From Candidatus Bathyarchaeota archaeon (GTDB taxonomy: Archaea; Thermoproteota; Bathyarchaeia; Bathyarchaeales; Bathycorpusculaceae), in the NCBI GenBank assembly GCA_017883615.1, contig JADGNF010000007.1:1-64000 (forward strand): 64,000 nt of DNA, written 5' to 3'. Positions within the stretch are counted from its first letter, which is position 1. Every line of letters starts with the position of its first letter. The notes beneath the pieces are model-generated. The model was not told the origin of the DNA. It made no database searches and saw nothing but the letters and a program-made list of their open reading frames with translations. Below, in pieces: positions 9,154 to 16,924 of this stretch. A program made the position numbers and the translations under genes.

Positions 9154-10431
9154 GTGGCAAAAAGGGGGATTGTGGTGTTTTCTAGGGACTGGGTTTACGA
9201 GAATTTCCGCGCTTACTACCGCAGTCCCCGCTACGAGTTCCCCTCGCCGCAGTCATTTAGCCAGCGGGAATACGCGTTTTTGCTTTTCAAGGAACGTGCT
9301 ATGGTTCGCCACAAAAGTTTCCACTCTTCAGCTGCGTTGGTCTCTTCCCTGCGGGAACGTATCCCCTCCGACGTTTACCACAGCTGCGCCTACTACGAGA
9401 ACCCTGACGCCGACATGGATAAGAAAGGCTGGAGCGGTGCCGACCTCGTTTTCGACATAGACGCTGACCACATTCCGACGAGCTGCAACAAACTACACGA
9501 TGAATGGAAATGCGGCAATCCCGCGTGCCTCGTCGCCGGCGGCATGTCGGGCAGAGGTATCACCCCCGAAGAGTGCCCCGCATGTGGGGGAGTCAAGTTC
9601 GAAACTAAAACTTGGGCCTGCGAAGAATGCATCGACACCACCCGCACCGAAACTCGCAAACTCCTCGACATGCTCACCAATGACTTCGGCTTCTCGGAGC
9701 ATGAGATTCACACTTACTTTTCGGGTCACCGTGGTTACCACATTCACGTCGAAAATAACTCTGTCCGCAGCTTGGATACGATGGCGCGCAAAGAAATCGT
9801 GGACTACGTTTGCGGTATCGGTTTGGATATGTTTGACAAGAAACGACGCGACTCTGCAAAACAAAAACGCAAAACGTCCACGCCTGTGTTTGCGTTGGGG
9901 GATTATGGGTGGAAGCGGCGGCTTAAGAACGGCATGCGCACCTACATCCTGAACTCCGCCAAGGAAGGTCTAATTGAGCTTGGCGTTTCCAAGAAAGGCG
10001 CGGATGTCCTGTTCAAAAACAAGCAAGCAATCGTGAACCGCTGCATTGAAGAAGGCAGATGGGATACAGTGAAGGGAGTGGGCTTCGAAACTTGGATGCG
10101 CATAGCCGAACACGTTAAGGACCAAGAAATCGCCCAAATCGATACCGTCGTCACCAGCGACATCCACCGCCTCATCCGCGCCAACGGCACCCTCCACGGC
10201 AAAACCGGGCTGCTCAAAGCTGAGTTCCCTGTGAAAGACCTGGATACGTTTGACCCGTTTGTGGGAGCAGTAGCCTTTAAAGAGGGCACCGCCCACGTTT
10301 TGGTCTCAGATGCGCCTGAGTTTAAGTTGAGCGGGGAAACCTTCGGTCCCTACAAGAATCAGCGGGTGGAGTTGCCCACCGCAGCTGCCGTGCTGCTTAT
10401 CCTCAAGGGCAGAGCTGAGGTGCAAAATTAA
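9154..10431 (+). CDS. priS: DNA primase catalytic small subunit PriS
   Basis: A 425-residue archaeal primase small subunit. The catalytic LVFDIDADH metal-binding motif is near residue 100; a zinc-binding insert (CGNPAC...CPACGG...CEECID) lies at ~118-163; and the SGHRGYHIHV nucleotide-binding motif follows at ~190. The longest start is GTG 9154, but an AGGGGG at 9163-9168 sits inside it and is better placed for GTG 9172 or 9175, so the true N-terminus may be 6-7 residues shorter. The next gene (GINS15) starts with no gap, a priS-gins15 pairing also known from other archaea. Confidence 0.96.
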   Translation: MAKRGIVVFSRDWVYENFRAYYRSPRYEFPSPQSFSQREYAFLLFKERAMVRHKSFHSSAALVSSLRERIPSDVYHSCAYYENPDADMDKKGWSGADLVFDIDADHIPTSCNKLHDEWKCGNPACLVAGGMSGRGITPEECPACGGVKFETKTWACEECIDTTRTETRKLLDMLTNDFGFSEHEIHTYFSGHRGYHIHVENNSVRSLDTMARKEIVDYVCGIGLDMFDKKRRDSAKQKRKTSTPVFALGDYGWKRRLKNGMRTYILNSAKEGLIELGVSKKGADVLFKNKQAIVNRCIEEGRWDTVKGVGFETWMRIAEHVKDQEIAQIDTVVTSDIHRLIRANGTLHGKTGLLKAEFPVKDLDTFDPFVGAVAFKEGTAHVLVSDAPEFKLSGETFGPYKNQRVELPTAAAVLLILKGRAEVQN

Positions 10432-11010
10432 ATGTACGATGAACTCTACGCTGCGTGGCGGATAGAAACCGAAAACGGGGAACTGGGCAGTTTACCCTCC
10501 GACTTCTACGCTCGACTAGCGGGTTACCTGCACCGAATTAAGGAGGAACTCCAGATGCTCGAAATAAAAGGCATTAAGGCAACTCTACTGGAGCACGAAG
10601 GTTCAAATGCAGCGCGAATGACCCAAGATCTAACTTTTACTCGCTATCGTAAACTCGCTAAACTTCTCGTCGTAGGGAAAAAAGTGCCTATAGATTCTCT
10701 GGCGGCTGAGGAACAGACTTTTTACAATGGGGTTGCGCCCTCTGCGGAGGGGTTCGGCAGGTTCGTACAAGGCATTTTGGTAGGACAACTTATTAGAATT
10801 ACAGCAGAAATTGCTGCTGCACCGTCCGAAGCGCCGATGGCTCATAATCGGGTTACTTTACGTTTTCTTAAACCCGTGCCTTCAATCATCGGTGCCGACA
10901 TGAAGAGTTACGGTCCTTTCCTTGTGGAGGATGTGGCTTCTGTTCCTGCAGAGAACGCGAAAATCCTCGTCAAGCAGGGTTTAGCAAAGACGGTTGAGTT
11001 GCAGAAGTAG
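10432..11010 (+). CDS. gins15: GINS complex subunit Gins15 (Gins51)
   Basis: A 192-residue protein matching the archaeal Sld5/Psf1-type GINS subunit: an N-terminal alpha domain beginning YDELYAAWRIE, and a C-terminal beta domain (~141-190) with VTLRFLKPVPSIIGADMKSY and the FLVEDVASVPAENAKILV strand set. GINS bridges MCM and other replisome proteins at the fork. The ATG abuts the priS stop codon, so the two are probably translated together. The partner subunit Gins23 is encoded next to MCM at 16.1 kb. Its last 41 bases overlap the convergent archaeosortase gene. Confidence 0.9.
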   Translation: MYDELYAAWRIETENGELGSLPSDFYARLAGYLHRIKEELQMLEIKGIKATLLEHEGSNAARMTQDLTFTRYRKLAKLLVVGKKVPIDSLAAEEQTFYNGVAPSAEGFGRFVQGILVGQLIRITAEIAAAPSEAPMAHNRVTLRFLKPVPSIIGADMKSYGPFLVEDVASVPAENAKILVKQGLAKTVELQK

Positions 11011-12022
11011 GTAGATTTTTAGGTTTTCTGACTTTTCGCCACAAGGCTTGGCTCACCAGAATAAGCAACGGATACGAAACTATCCAGATGACAGCGTAAA
11101 GCGGACCATAGTAAAAGTGGATATTCTGGACTTGAATGGAGTTCTCCCCGTAAATCATCCCCGTTGTGAAGATGTTAACAATCCTAAATGCGTTGATGAC
11201 GTAGGTGACTACCGCTCCAAAGACGAAGTAGCCAACTTTGCTTTTTAGGTTAATTGGCATCCGTTTGAGGAACAGCAGGATGACGACGGTGAATATGAGG
11301 AAGCTTTCGATGCCTGCGCATGGCCACGCGATGGAGAAGGTGGCTGCCGCATGAGATGCCGGGTTCGTTGCCGTGAGGATGGGCATGGTGCCTTCCGTGG
11401 CACTCTGCGTGTACGATGTGTTCGTGGCGTATCCCATGAGGTTCAGGATAACGGAGGCAAGAGCAGTTGTAGTTGGCACAAAAATCTGGAAGGGCGCGAA
11501 CTGACCGTAAGGGTAAACGTTATCGATAGTGTAGATTGTGCCAACAAGTACAAGGAAAAAGGCGGGGACCGAGAAAGCCTTCAATCCCTTGAAACCAAAC
11601 GATAGAAAGACGATTGCAATGAATAGGGCGGCGAACATCAAGTACTCCGTGGAGAGTGCCATTGAGTTTGCCCATGTGATACCGCTTTGGCTTGCTATGC
11701 TAGAGATGGCTCCGTTCAAACCCAAGTAATAGGACGCCGCAACATATACCGCAGGCAGAATCAAAGTGATGATTAAGGCGGTAGCTCGAGCAAGAGCAAA
11801 CTTGCTGATTTTGGAGGGCTGCAACTCTTCCCAGCCCAAAATCAACTCCAAGCTGATGAGCCAAATGAAGAATAGCTCGAAGGTTCTGCCCTTCCACATC
11901 AACTCAAATGTCGTGGGCTCCAGCAAGTAAAGCCAAAGAAGAGGGATTGCAAACGCAAGCAACGGTAGACTCTTAGTTAAGGTGGTTGAATGTTTTTTGG
12001 AGGTTTCCAGAATCTTTTGCAT
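10970..12022 (-). CDS. Archaeosortase/exosortase family transpeptidase
   Basis: About 350 residues with multiple membrane helices. The three residues that define the exosortase/archaeosortase active site are visible: Cys in AWPCAGIE (~235), Arg in NAFRIVNI (~280) and His in IHFYYG (~302). These enzymes cut and re-attach secreted proteins at a C-terminal sorting signal (tripartite: short motif, helix, basic tail), usually onto a lipid. A secreted protein with such a VPEFP signal is encoded at 51.4 kb. GTG 12025 and ATG 12022 are adjacent; the ATG is given. Its 3' end overlaps gins15 convergently. Confidence 0.9.
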   Translation of the reverse strand: MQKILETSKKHSTTLTKSLPLLAFAIPLLWLYLLEPTTFELMWKGRTFELFFIWLISLELILGWEELQPSKISKFALARATALIITLILPAVYVAASYYLGLNGAISSIASQSGITWANSMALSTEYLMFAALFIAIVFLSFGFKGLKAFSVPAFFLVLVGTIYTIDNVYPYGQFAPFQIFVPTTTALASVILNLMGYATNTSYTQSATEGTMPILTATNPASHAAATFSIAWPCAGIESFLIFTVVILLFLKRMPINLKSKVGYFVFGAVVTYVINAFRIVNIFTTGMIYGENSIQVQNIHFYYGPLYAVIWIVSYPLLILVSQALWRKVRKPKNLPTSATQPSLLNPA

Positions 12023-12331
12023 CACAGCAATGAACCCTTTTCAATAATGTTGAGTAATTTTCTGTTTTAATAAGAATACTCCTTTTACTTCACCAAACTT
12101 GTCCTTTAAATCGCAAGCAAAGACTTTTCCAGTTTTACCTACTAAACATTCAAAACCGCCACAATCTAATCCCAACTCAAAAAAGATGCAAAACCACACG
12201 AACGTAAGAAACGGCAAAAGCCATTAAACAAGCAATAGAGAAGTAATGGCTAAGTAGCCTCTGCAACTGCGACCCCGAAAAAATAGCTCTATAAGAAGCA
12301 AACAGCAATCAAATAGTGCGGCAAAGCGAAA
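12023..12331. other. Intergenic region between archaeosortase and the L44e operon
   Basis: AT-rich sequence of about 310 bases between divergent genes. I see no open frame with a ribosome site and no hairpin that stands out. It presumably holds the archaeosortase promoter and leader. Confidence 0.4.
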
Positions 12332-12340
12332 AAGTATAAG
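12332..12340 (+). promoter_or_regulatory. TATA box of the L44e-S27e operon
   Basis: AAGTATAAG lies about 41-50 bases ahead of the rpl44e start codons. The expected transcription start near 12362 leaves a leader of only 10-20 bases. Confidence 0.5.
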
Positions 12341-12372
12341 AATGCGCATGCTTTTCTTATGGAAAGCTGGTA

Positions 12373-12657
12373 GTGAATATCGTGAACGTTCCTAAAGAAG
12401 TAACTACGTACTGCCCAAAATGTAAGCAGCATCGAGCTCACACTGTCTCACTGTACAAGGCAGGCAAACGCCGAGCAATGGCAAAAGGCGAACGCCACCA
12501 CGCACGCGAAAAAGAAGGTTACGGTGGACAAAAATACCCTCTGCAGAAAGAATTCGCCAAAACCACTAAAAAACAGACTCTGCGCCTAAAATGCAAGGTG
12601 TGCAGTTTCATGAGACACAAAGACGGCATACGATTAAGAAAACTAGCAATCGTGTAA
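12373..12657 (+). CDS. rpl44e: Ribosomal protein L44e
   Basis: A 94-residue 50S subunit protein. It has the L44e zinc-binding cysteines: TYCPKCKQHRAH near the N-terminus and CKVCSF near the C-terminus, separated by the basic, Gly/Tyr-containing GYGGQKYP core. GTG 12373 is the longest start; GTG 12382 would give MNVPKE, which fits the family N-terminus (MKVPKE-like) better. First gene of the conserved archaeal L44e-S27e-aIF2alpha-Nop10-PAC2 operon, all same-strand and closely spaced. Confidence 0.96.
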   Translation: MNIVNVPKEVTTYCPKCKQHRAHTVSLYKAGKRRAMAKGERHHAREKEGYGGQKYPLQKEFAKTTKKQTLRLKCKVCSFMRHKDGIRLRKLAIV

Positions 12658-12673
12658 TAGGAGGAAACAGGAC

Positions 12674-12871
12674 ATGAGTGAATGGAATAAACTTATCCCC
12701 AAACCACGCAGCACATTCCTAAGAGTTAAATGCCCCAAATGTGGTAACGAGCAGCTTATCTTCAGTCACGCTGTTAACACAGTTAATTGCAACGTCTGTA
12801 GCGCTGTGCTCGCAGAATCCACCGGTGGAAAAGCCCAACTTAACGGCGATGTGCAAGCGGTCTTAGAGTAA
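12674..12871 (+). CDS. rps27e: Ribosomal protein S27e
   Basis: A 65-residue 30S subunit protein with one zinc finger (CPKCG at ~20-24, CNVC at ~39-42) and the conserved FLRVKCPKC lead-in. A clear AGGAGG-type site (TAGGAGGAAAC) precedes the ATG. It lies 16 bases after rpl44e and is followed 16 bases later by the truncated aIF2alpha. Confidence 0.96.
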   Translation: MSEWNKLIPKPRSTFLRVKCPKCGNEQLIFSHAVNTVNCNVCSAVLAESTGGKAQLNGDVQAVLE

Positions 12872-12887
12872 GGAAGCAATAGCCCAA

Positions 12888-13040
12888 ATGGCTGAGAGAA
12901 AGCCAGAGTGGCCAGAATCCGGAGACCTCGTAATCGTCAACGTAGAAACCGTAGCCGATTACGGAGCGTACGCCAAAATCGATGAACACTACAAGAGAGA
13001 CCAAAACTGGAACCCAACCTTGTTTAGAAGGACGAAATAG
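12888..13040 (+). pseudogene. aif2a: Translation initiation factor aIF2 alpha, internally deleted remnant (50 codons)
   Basis: The first ~33 codons are a good aIF2alpha N-terminus: EWPESGDLVIVNVETVADYGAYAKIDE is the start of the S1-type OB domain. A normal protein continues for ~260 residues, with the rest of S1, a helical domain and an alpha-beta domain that contacts aIF2gamma. Here the frame runs for only ~15 more unrelated-looking residues (ending TLFRRTK) and stops at 13038-13040. The stop overlaps the GTG of nop10 (TAGTG), the arrangement expected at the real 3' end. The picture is therefore of native 5' and 3' ends joined by a ~0.6 kb deletion. Either the organism has another copy, or the assembly lost a segment here, or a very unusual truncated factor is made. 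Confidence 0.75.
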
Positions 13041-13219
13041 TGGTCTGGCTTTTACGCAAATGCGAAAAATGCGGTAACTACACCCTGAAAACTGACGTTT
13101 GCCCTTATTGCAGTGGCAAAGTGCACATTCCTCACCCCGCCAAGTTTTCCCCAGATGACAAATACCTAAAGTACCGCCTATCCCTCAAACGGCAGGAAGA
13201 AGAGGCAGCGGCGAAATGA
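13040..13219 (+). CDS. nop10: H/ACA RNP and ribosome-biogenesis protein Nop10
   Basis: A 59-residue protein starting at GTG. It matches Nop10 of the box H/ACA pseudouridylation complex: WLLRKCEKCGNYTL, a zinc ribbon completed by CPYC (~21-24), and the conserved PHPAKFSPDDKYLKYRL tail that contacts Cbf5. The start overlaps the stop of the aIF2alpha remnant and its TGA overlaps the ATG of the PAC2 gene, so translation is coupled on both sides. Confidence 0.95.
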   Translation: MVWLLRKCEKCGNYTLKTDVCPYCSGKVHIPHPAKFSPDDKYLKYRLSLKRQEEEAAAK

Positions 13220-13989
13220 AGGAAACCTACATCCGGGAACGATCATCTATCCACGCAAACAACCCCATACTAATCGAAGGCTTACCTGGATTAGGACTGG
13301 TCGGTAAAATTGCCATCCGCTACCTCATTAAGCAATTAAAGGCGGAAAAGTTCGCTTATTTGTACAGTCCGCATTTTCCCTATTTCGTTTTGGTTAACAA
13401 GAAGGGCAACGTGCGGTTGCTGCGCGGTGCCTTCTACTACGTAAAGAACGGCGCGGGATCCAACGACGTAATTCTGTTCACAGGCGACAGCCAATCCCAA
13501 ACTATTGAGGGGCAATATGACATCGCCGAAAAAATGCTTACCTTCGCCAGAAAACACAATGTCCAGACAATCGCGACCATAGGTGGTTACCGCATGGAAA
13601 CCGATGGCAAACCCAAAGTCGTTGTTGCAGGCACCAACCAGCCAATTCTCGATAAGGCGCTGGCGGCTGGCGCAACAATTTCTCCGACAGGCAGTCCAAT
13701 CGTCGGAACGGCAGGCTTGATTTTGGGGCTGGCACGGTTTAAAAAAATTGATGCCCTTTGCCTTCTGGGCGAAACTCGAGGTTATCTTCCTGATCCGCTT
13801 TCGGCTCGAAGCGTTATTGAAGTTCTCAAAAACATGTTTAACTTGAACATCGATTTAGCCGGGATTGATGAGGAAATCAGCAAGGCTGAAAAGATGGTTG
13901 TGCGGCTCCAGAAGATTGAGGAGAATCGCGCAGTTCAGGCCGAGGAAACCCGCAAAGAAGAAGACAAAAAGACAACTTACATCTCATAA
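13216..13989 (+). CDS. PAC2 family protein (proteasome assembly chaperone-like)
   Basis: A 257-residue PAC2-family protein with the typical IEGLPGLGLVGKIA N-terminus and the PTGSPIVGTAGLILGL strand. In archaea the family is thought to help proteasome assembly, based on eukaryotic PAC2, but its function is not well proven. Residues ~215-257 form a charged, coiled-coil-prone tail. It overlaps nop10 by four bases (ATGA) and closes the ribosomal operon. T-rich stretches at ~14000-14060 could terminate transcription. Confidence 0.9.
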   Translation: MKETYIRERSSIHANNPILIEGLPGLGLVGKIAIRYLIKQLKAEKFAYLYSPHFPYFVLVNKKGNVRLLRGAFYYVKNGAGSNDVILFTGDSQSQTIEGQYDIAEKMLTFARKHNVQTIATIGGYRMETDGKPKVVVAGTNQPILDKALAAGATISPTGSPIVGTAGLILGLARFKKIDALCLLGETRGYLPDPLSARSVIEVLKNMFNLNIDLAGIDEEISKAEKMVVRLQKIEENRAVQAEETRKEEDKKTTYIS

Positions 13990-14101
13990 GCCTGTTTAAC
14001 TTCTTTCTATATTTGAGTTTTTGTAGAATAGATGTTATTGTTTGTTAATACATTTGTATATGCCGCTTTGCTTCTGCAATCGATTTGCTTGGATAGGGAG
14101 T

Positions 14102-16144
14102 TTAGGTTTTCTTTAGTTTGCCTTCGCCTGGCTCATAGAGCGTTCCTTCGCGCAGTAGTTGCCCAATCATGCGTTCAATTTCGTTGCGTGAAAGCTTATG
14201 CTTCTCCTCAAGGACAGCAACCAAAGCATCTTTCTCTACGGATCCCGTTTGTTTCTCCATCTCCACTACAGCGGATAGCACTATTTGCAGTTTGTCTCGG
14301 ACGCTTTTGGGTCTGCCGGTCATGATTAAGTCAATGTCCATTTTGTAGCTGCTCATATCTATGCCAACTTCTTCGAGCGAGCGTTTCATGAGCGTTATTG
14401 CGGCTTCTGCATCTGCACCTGTGACTTCTTTGCGCAGGGCGGATCGTGCTCTGGCTTCGGAAACCCGTACCAAAGACTCCAATTGACGTGCGGTAATGGC
14501 TACTGGTGAGCCTTCAGATTCGCTGGCTACACGCATCGCAAGATAGAATTCCCGCAGTTTGTTTAGTGCATCATTGCTGAGTTCAGGCTGGATTGTTTTT
14601 GAATACCTAATGTACTTGCGCAAGAGCTCCGCGTCAATTGGTGCTTCGACTGGGCTGATGCCGCGTTGGTGGATTTCCAGAATGTGCTGGCTCATTTTGG
14701 CGTCTGCTTCCTTGTTGGGAACGTCCCGCAGCACGAAGATGATGTCGAATCTGGAAAGAATTGTGACTGGCAAGCTAATGTTTTCTGCAACGGTACGGTT
14801 GGGTTCGTATCTGCCTAAGGCGGGGTTAGCTGCGGCAAGCACAGCTGTTCGCGCGTTTAGTGTGGCGACGATGCCGCCTTTTGCGACCGAAACCGTATGC
14901 TGTTCCATGGCTTCGTGGATAGCAACTCGGTCTTCGGGACGCATTTTGTCCATTTCGTCGATGCAGGCTACTCCTTTGTCTGCCAAAACGAGTGCGCCTG
15001 CTTCGAGACTCATGCTTCCGCCTTTTTCGCGGATAACTGCGGCGGTTAAGCCTGCAGCGGTTGTTCCTCTGCCCGAGGTGTACAAACCACGTGGCGCGAT
15101 TCTGGCAACGTACTGGAGCAGCTGGCTTTTTGCTGTGCCTGGGTCACCTATGAGTAATGCGTTCATTTCGCCTCTAATGTTAACGTCTGGCAGATGTTTG
15201 CTGACTCCACCGCAGAGTAAGTACAGGATAGCTTCTTTGATATGTTGGTAGCCGAATATGCTGGGTGCTATGGAGGTTCGAAGTTTGTTAAAAATATCTG
15301 GGTCGTTGCTTAGAGCGATGATTTTTTCTTCATCTTCCTTGGTTGCTGTTGTTGTTTCAGGTTCTTTGCCCATGACTTCGATGCTGTTTGCGTCAAGTTG
15401 AAGAATGAAGGTGCGAAGTTTGCCGATGCCTGGACGCGAAGGCGCAAACGCGTGCACGACGCCCACGATGGAAACGTGATCGCCTGGTCTAGCTACATCC
15501 ACTACTTCACTACCGATGAGTTTCACCGCTAATGTTCGGGGAAGTTGTCCAGGTGGGAGGTCTTCGGGGCGTTCCTGCAAACGTAGATCCTGTGAGTCTA
15601 TAAATTGGCTGTCGTCTTGCATGAATTCGAAGGGGCCATCTTTTCCGCAGTCTGGGCTAGTGCAGACGGTTGGGGCTTTAAGGAATTGTCCTGCTTGTTC
15701 TACCCGGCTTACGGTTCCACAACGTTTGCATTTGAAGGCAGCTTGCATAACCATAGGTCTTACGGGTGTGGCGCGCACGACTATGGCTTCTATCATAACA
15801 AGTTTGCCCATCTGTTTGCTGCCGAGTTTGCGCAATTGCTCTCTGCCCAGCAAGTCTGCGATGCGGACGGTGACTTTCAGCATTTTTTCTGCACATTCGC
15901 GGTCCTCTATGCAGAGCTGAGCGTATGCTGCGTTGTCCGCGTGTTGCAAGTAAACATCTGGTTTTTCTAGGAGGATTTCGGCGAGTTTTTGGTCAAAAGC
16001 AAAAAGCTCTTCGAAGTCTACCGTGAATGATTCTTTGCCTTGAATTGCCATTTGGCTGATGCTTTCTCGGTACTTGTCCATCTTGAAGAATTCGAGAAAA
16101 CGCTCTTGTGGGTCTATGCTTTCTTCTCTTGCCATGCAATTCAC
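14102..16144 (-). CDS. mcm: Replicative helicase MCM
   Basis: A 680-residue MCM. The N-terminal domain has a zinc-binding site (C139, C142, C161, C166). The AAA+ motor has Walker A GDPGTAKS (333-340), Walker B CIDEMDKM (394-401) and the arginine finger SRFD. A C-terminal winged helix follows (~600-680). It forms the hexameric ring that unwinds DNA at the fork. GTG 16144 overlaps the gins23 stop (GTGA); ATG 16135 is the alternative. Direct pairing with gins23 supports co-production of the helicase complex. Confidence 0.97.
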   Translation of the reverse strand: MNCMAREESIDPQERFLEFFKMDKYRESISQMAIQGKESFTVDFEELFAFDQKLAEILLEKPDVYLQHADNAAYAQLCIEDRECAEKMLKVTVRIADLLGREQLRKLGSKQMGKLVMIEAIVVRATPVRPMVMQAAFKCKRCGTVSRVEQAGQFLKAPTVCTSPDCGKDGPFEFMQDDSQFIDSQDLRLQERPEDLPPGQLPRTLAVKLIGSEVVDVARPGDHVSIVGVVHAFAPSRPGIGKLRTFILQLDANSIEVMGKEPETTTATKEDEEKIIALSNDPDIFNKLRTSIAPSIFGYQHIKEAILYLLCGGVSKHLPDVNIRGEMNALLIGDPGTAKSQLLQYVARIAPRGLYTSGRGTTAAGLTAAVIREKGGSMSLEAGALVLADKGVACIDEMDKMRPEDRVAIHEAMEQHTVSVAKGGIVATLNARTAVLAAANPALGRYEPNRTVAENISLPVTILSRFDIIFVLRDVPNKEADAKMSQHILEIHQRGISPVEAPIDAELLRKYIRYSKTIQPELSNDALNKLREFYLAMRVASESEGSPVAITARQLESLVRVSEARARSALRKEVTGADAEAAITLMKRSLEEVGIDMSSYKMDIDLIMTGRPKSVRDKLQIVLSAVVEMEKQTGSVEKDALVAVLEEKHKLSRNEIERMIGQLLREGTLYEPGEGKLKKT

Positions 16145-16695
16145 GCTTCAGATTCATACTGCAGAATTTGTGCTCTCCATTGACTCACGATTTTGCCAAG
16201 CTGCATGTAGGCTAATCGCTCTTCAACGGTGAGTTTGCCAAGGATTTGCTCCGCCTGAACTGGCCCGGCGGACAATGTGACGATTTTTTTGAGTCTGCTA
16301 TTCACAATGTCGTCTGCCAGATGTTTGGCTTTCTGGTATTCCTGGATTTTTTCGGGTTGCTTGCTGATTTCTTTCTTTAGCTGTTTAAGGTATCTGCGGA
16401 GTTTGGGGTAGAAGTCTTCTGGGAGTTCGCTAATTTGTCCTGCAATTTGGACGCGTTCTTTCCACTGAACCTTGTAGAGTTTGGTAGCGTCTAAGGCATC
16501 CTCTTCGCGGAAATGGACAATTCCCGTCGCTGCCAATTCACTGGCTATCCAGTAGTAAACGTCGTATTCGTTGCCTTCCTGAAACGGACCGATGGATAAC
16601 CCTGCGAGCTTCATTTCAGGGTAATTCCTGTTCGCGATGACTTTCACGCGCGAATTTTCGAAGCGGAAGTCCAGATTCTCCAGTTTCAGCGGCAA
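16141..16695 (-). CDS. gins23: GINS complex subunit Gins23
   Basis: A 184-residue protein. Its N-terminal beta-type segment followed by a helical domain (LPEDFYPKLRRYLKQLKKEI, ~91-110) is the domain order of Psf2/Psf3-like archaeal GINS. It starts at TTG with GAGG eight bases upstream; a TATA-like CTTTAAAACC lies near 16750. It overlaps mcm by four bases, as in other archaea where gins23 and mcm are adjacent. With Gins15 at 10.4 kb the window encodes a complete two-type GINS tetramer. Confidence 0.85.
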   Translation of the reverse strand: MPLKLENLDFRFENSRVKVIANRNYPEMKLAGLSIGPFQEGNEYDVYYWIASELAATGIVHFREEDALDATKLYKVQWKERVQIAGQISELPEDFYPKLRRYLKQLKKEISKQPEKIQEYQKAKHLADDIVNSRLKKIVTLSAGPVQAEQILGKLTVEERLAYMQLGKIVSQWRAQILQYESEA

Positions 16696-16924
16696 TACTC
16701 ATTCCTCAAATAACTTTTAGGGACTGAACAAATAAGATGAAGCGGTTTTAAAGGGTTTGTATTAAACGGATAACATGATTGCATGAGAAGTCATGGGCTG
16801 ATACGCTTTCTTCTAACCCGTAAAAATAGTCAAAAAATAACTTATAGTAATGAGCAGGTCGCTATTGGCAATTTTAAGCCTTCATAGTGTTTTAAAAAAC
16901 TGAAAAAAGGAAGAAAGGTTTGAG

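Noticed and set aside
15605-15970. Plus-strand frame of 121 codons inside mcm
   Set aside because: Antisense shadow of the conserved MCM N-terminal domain.
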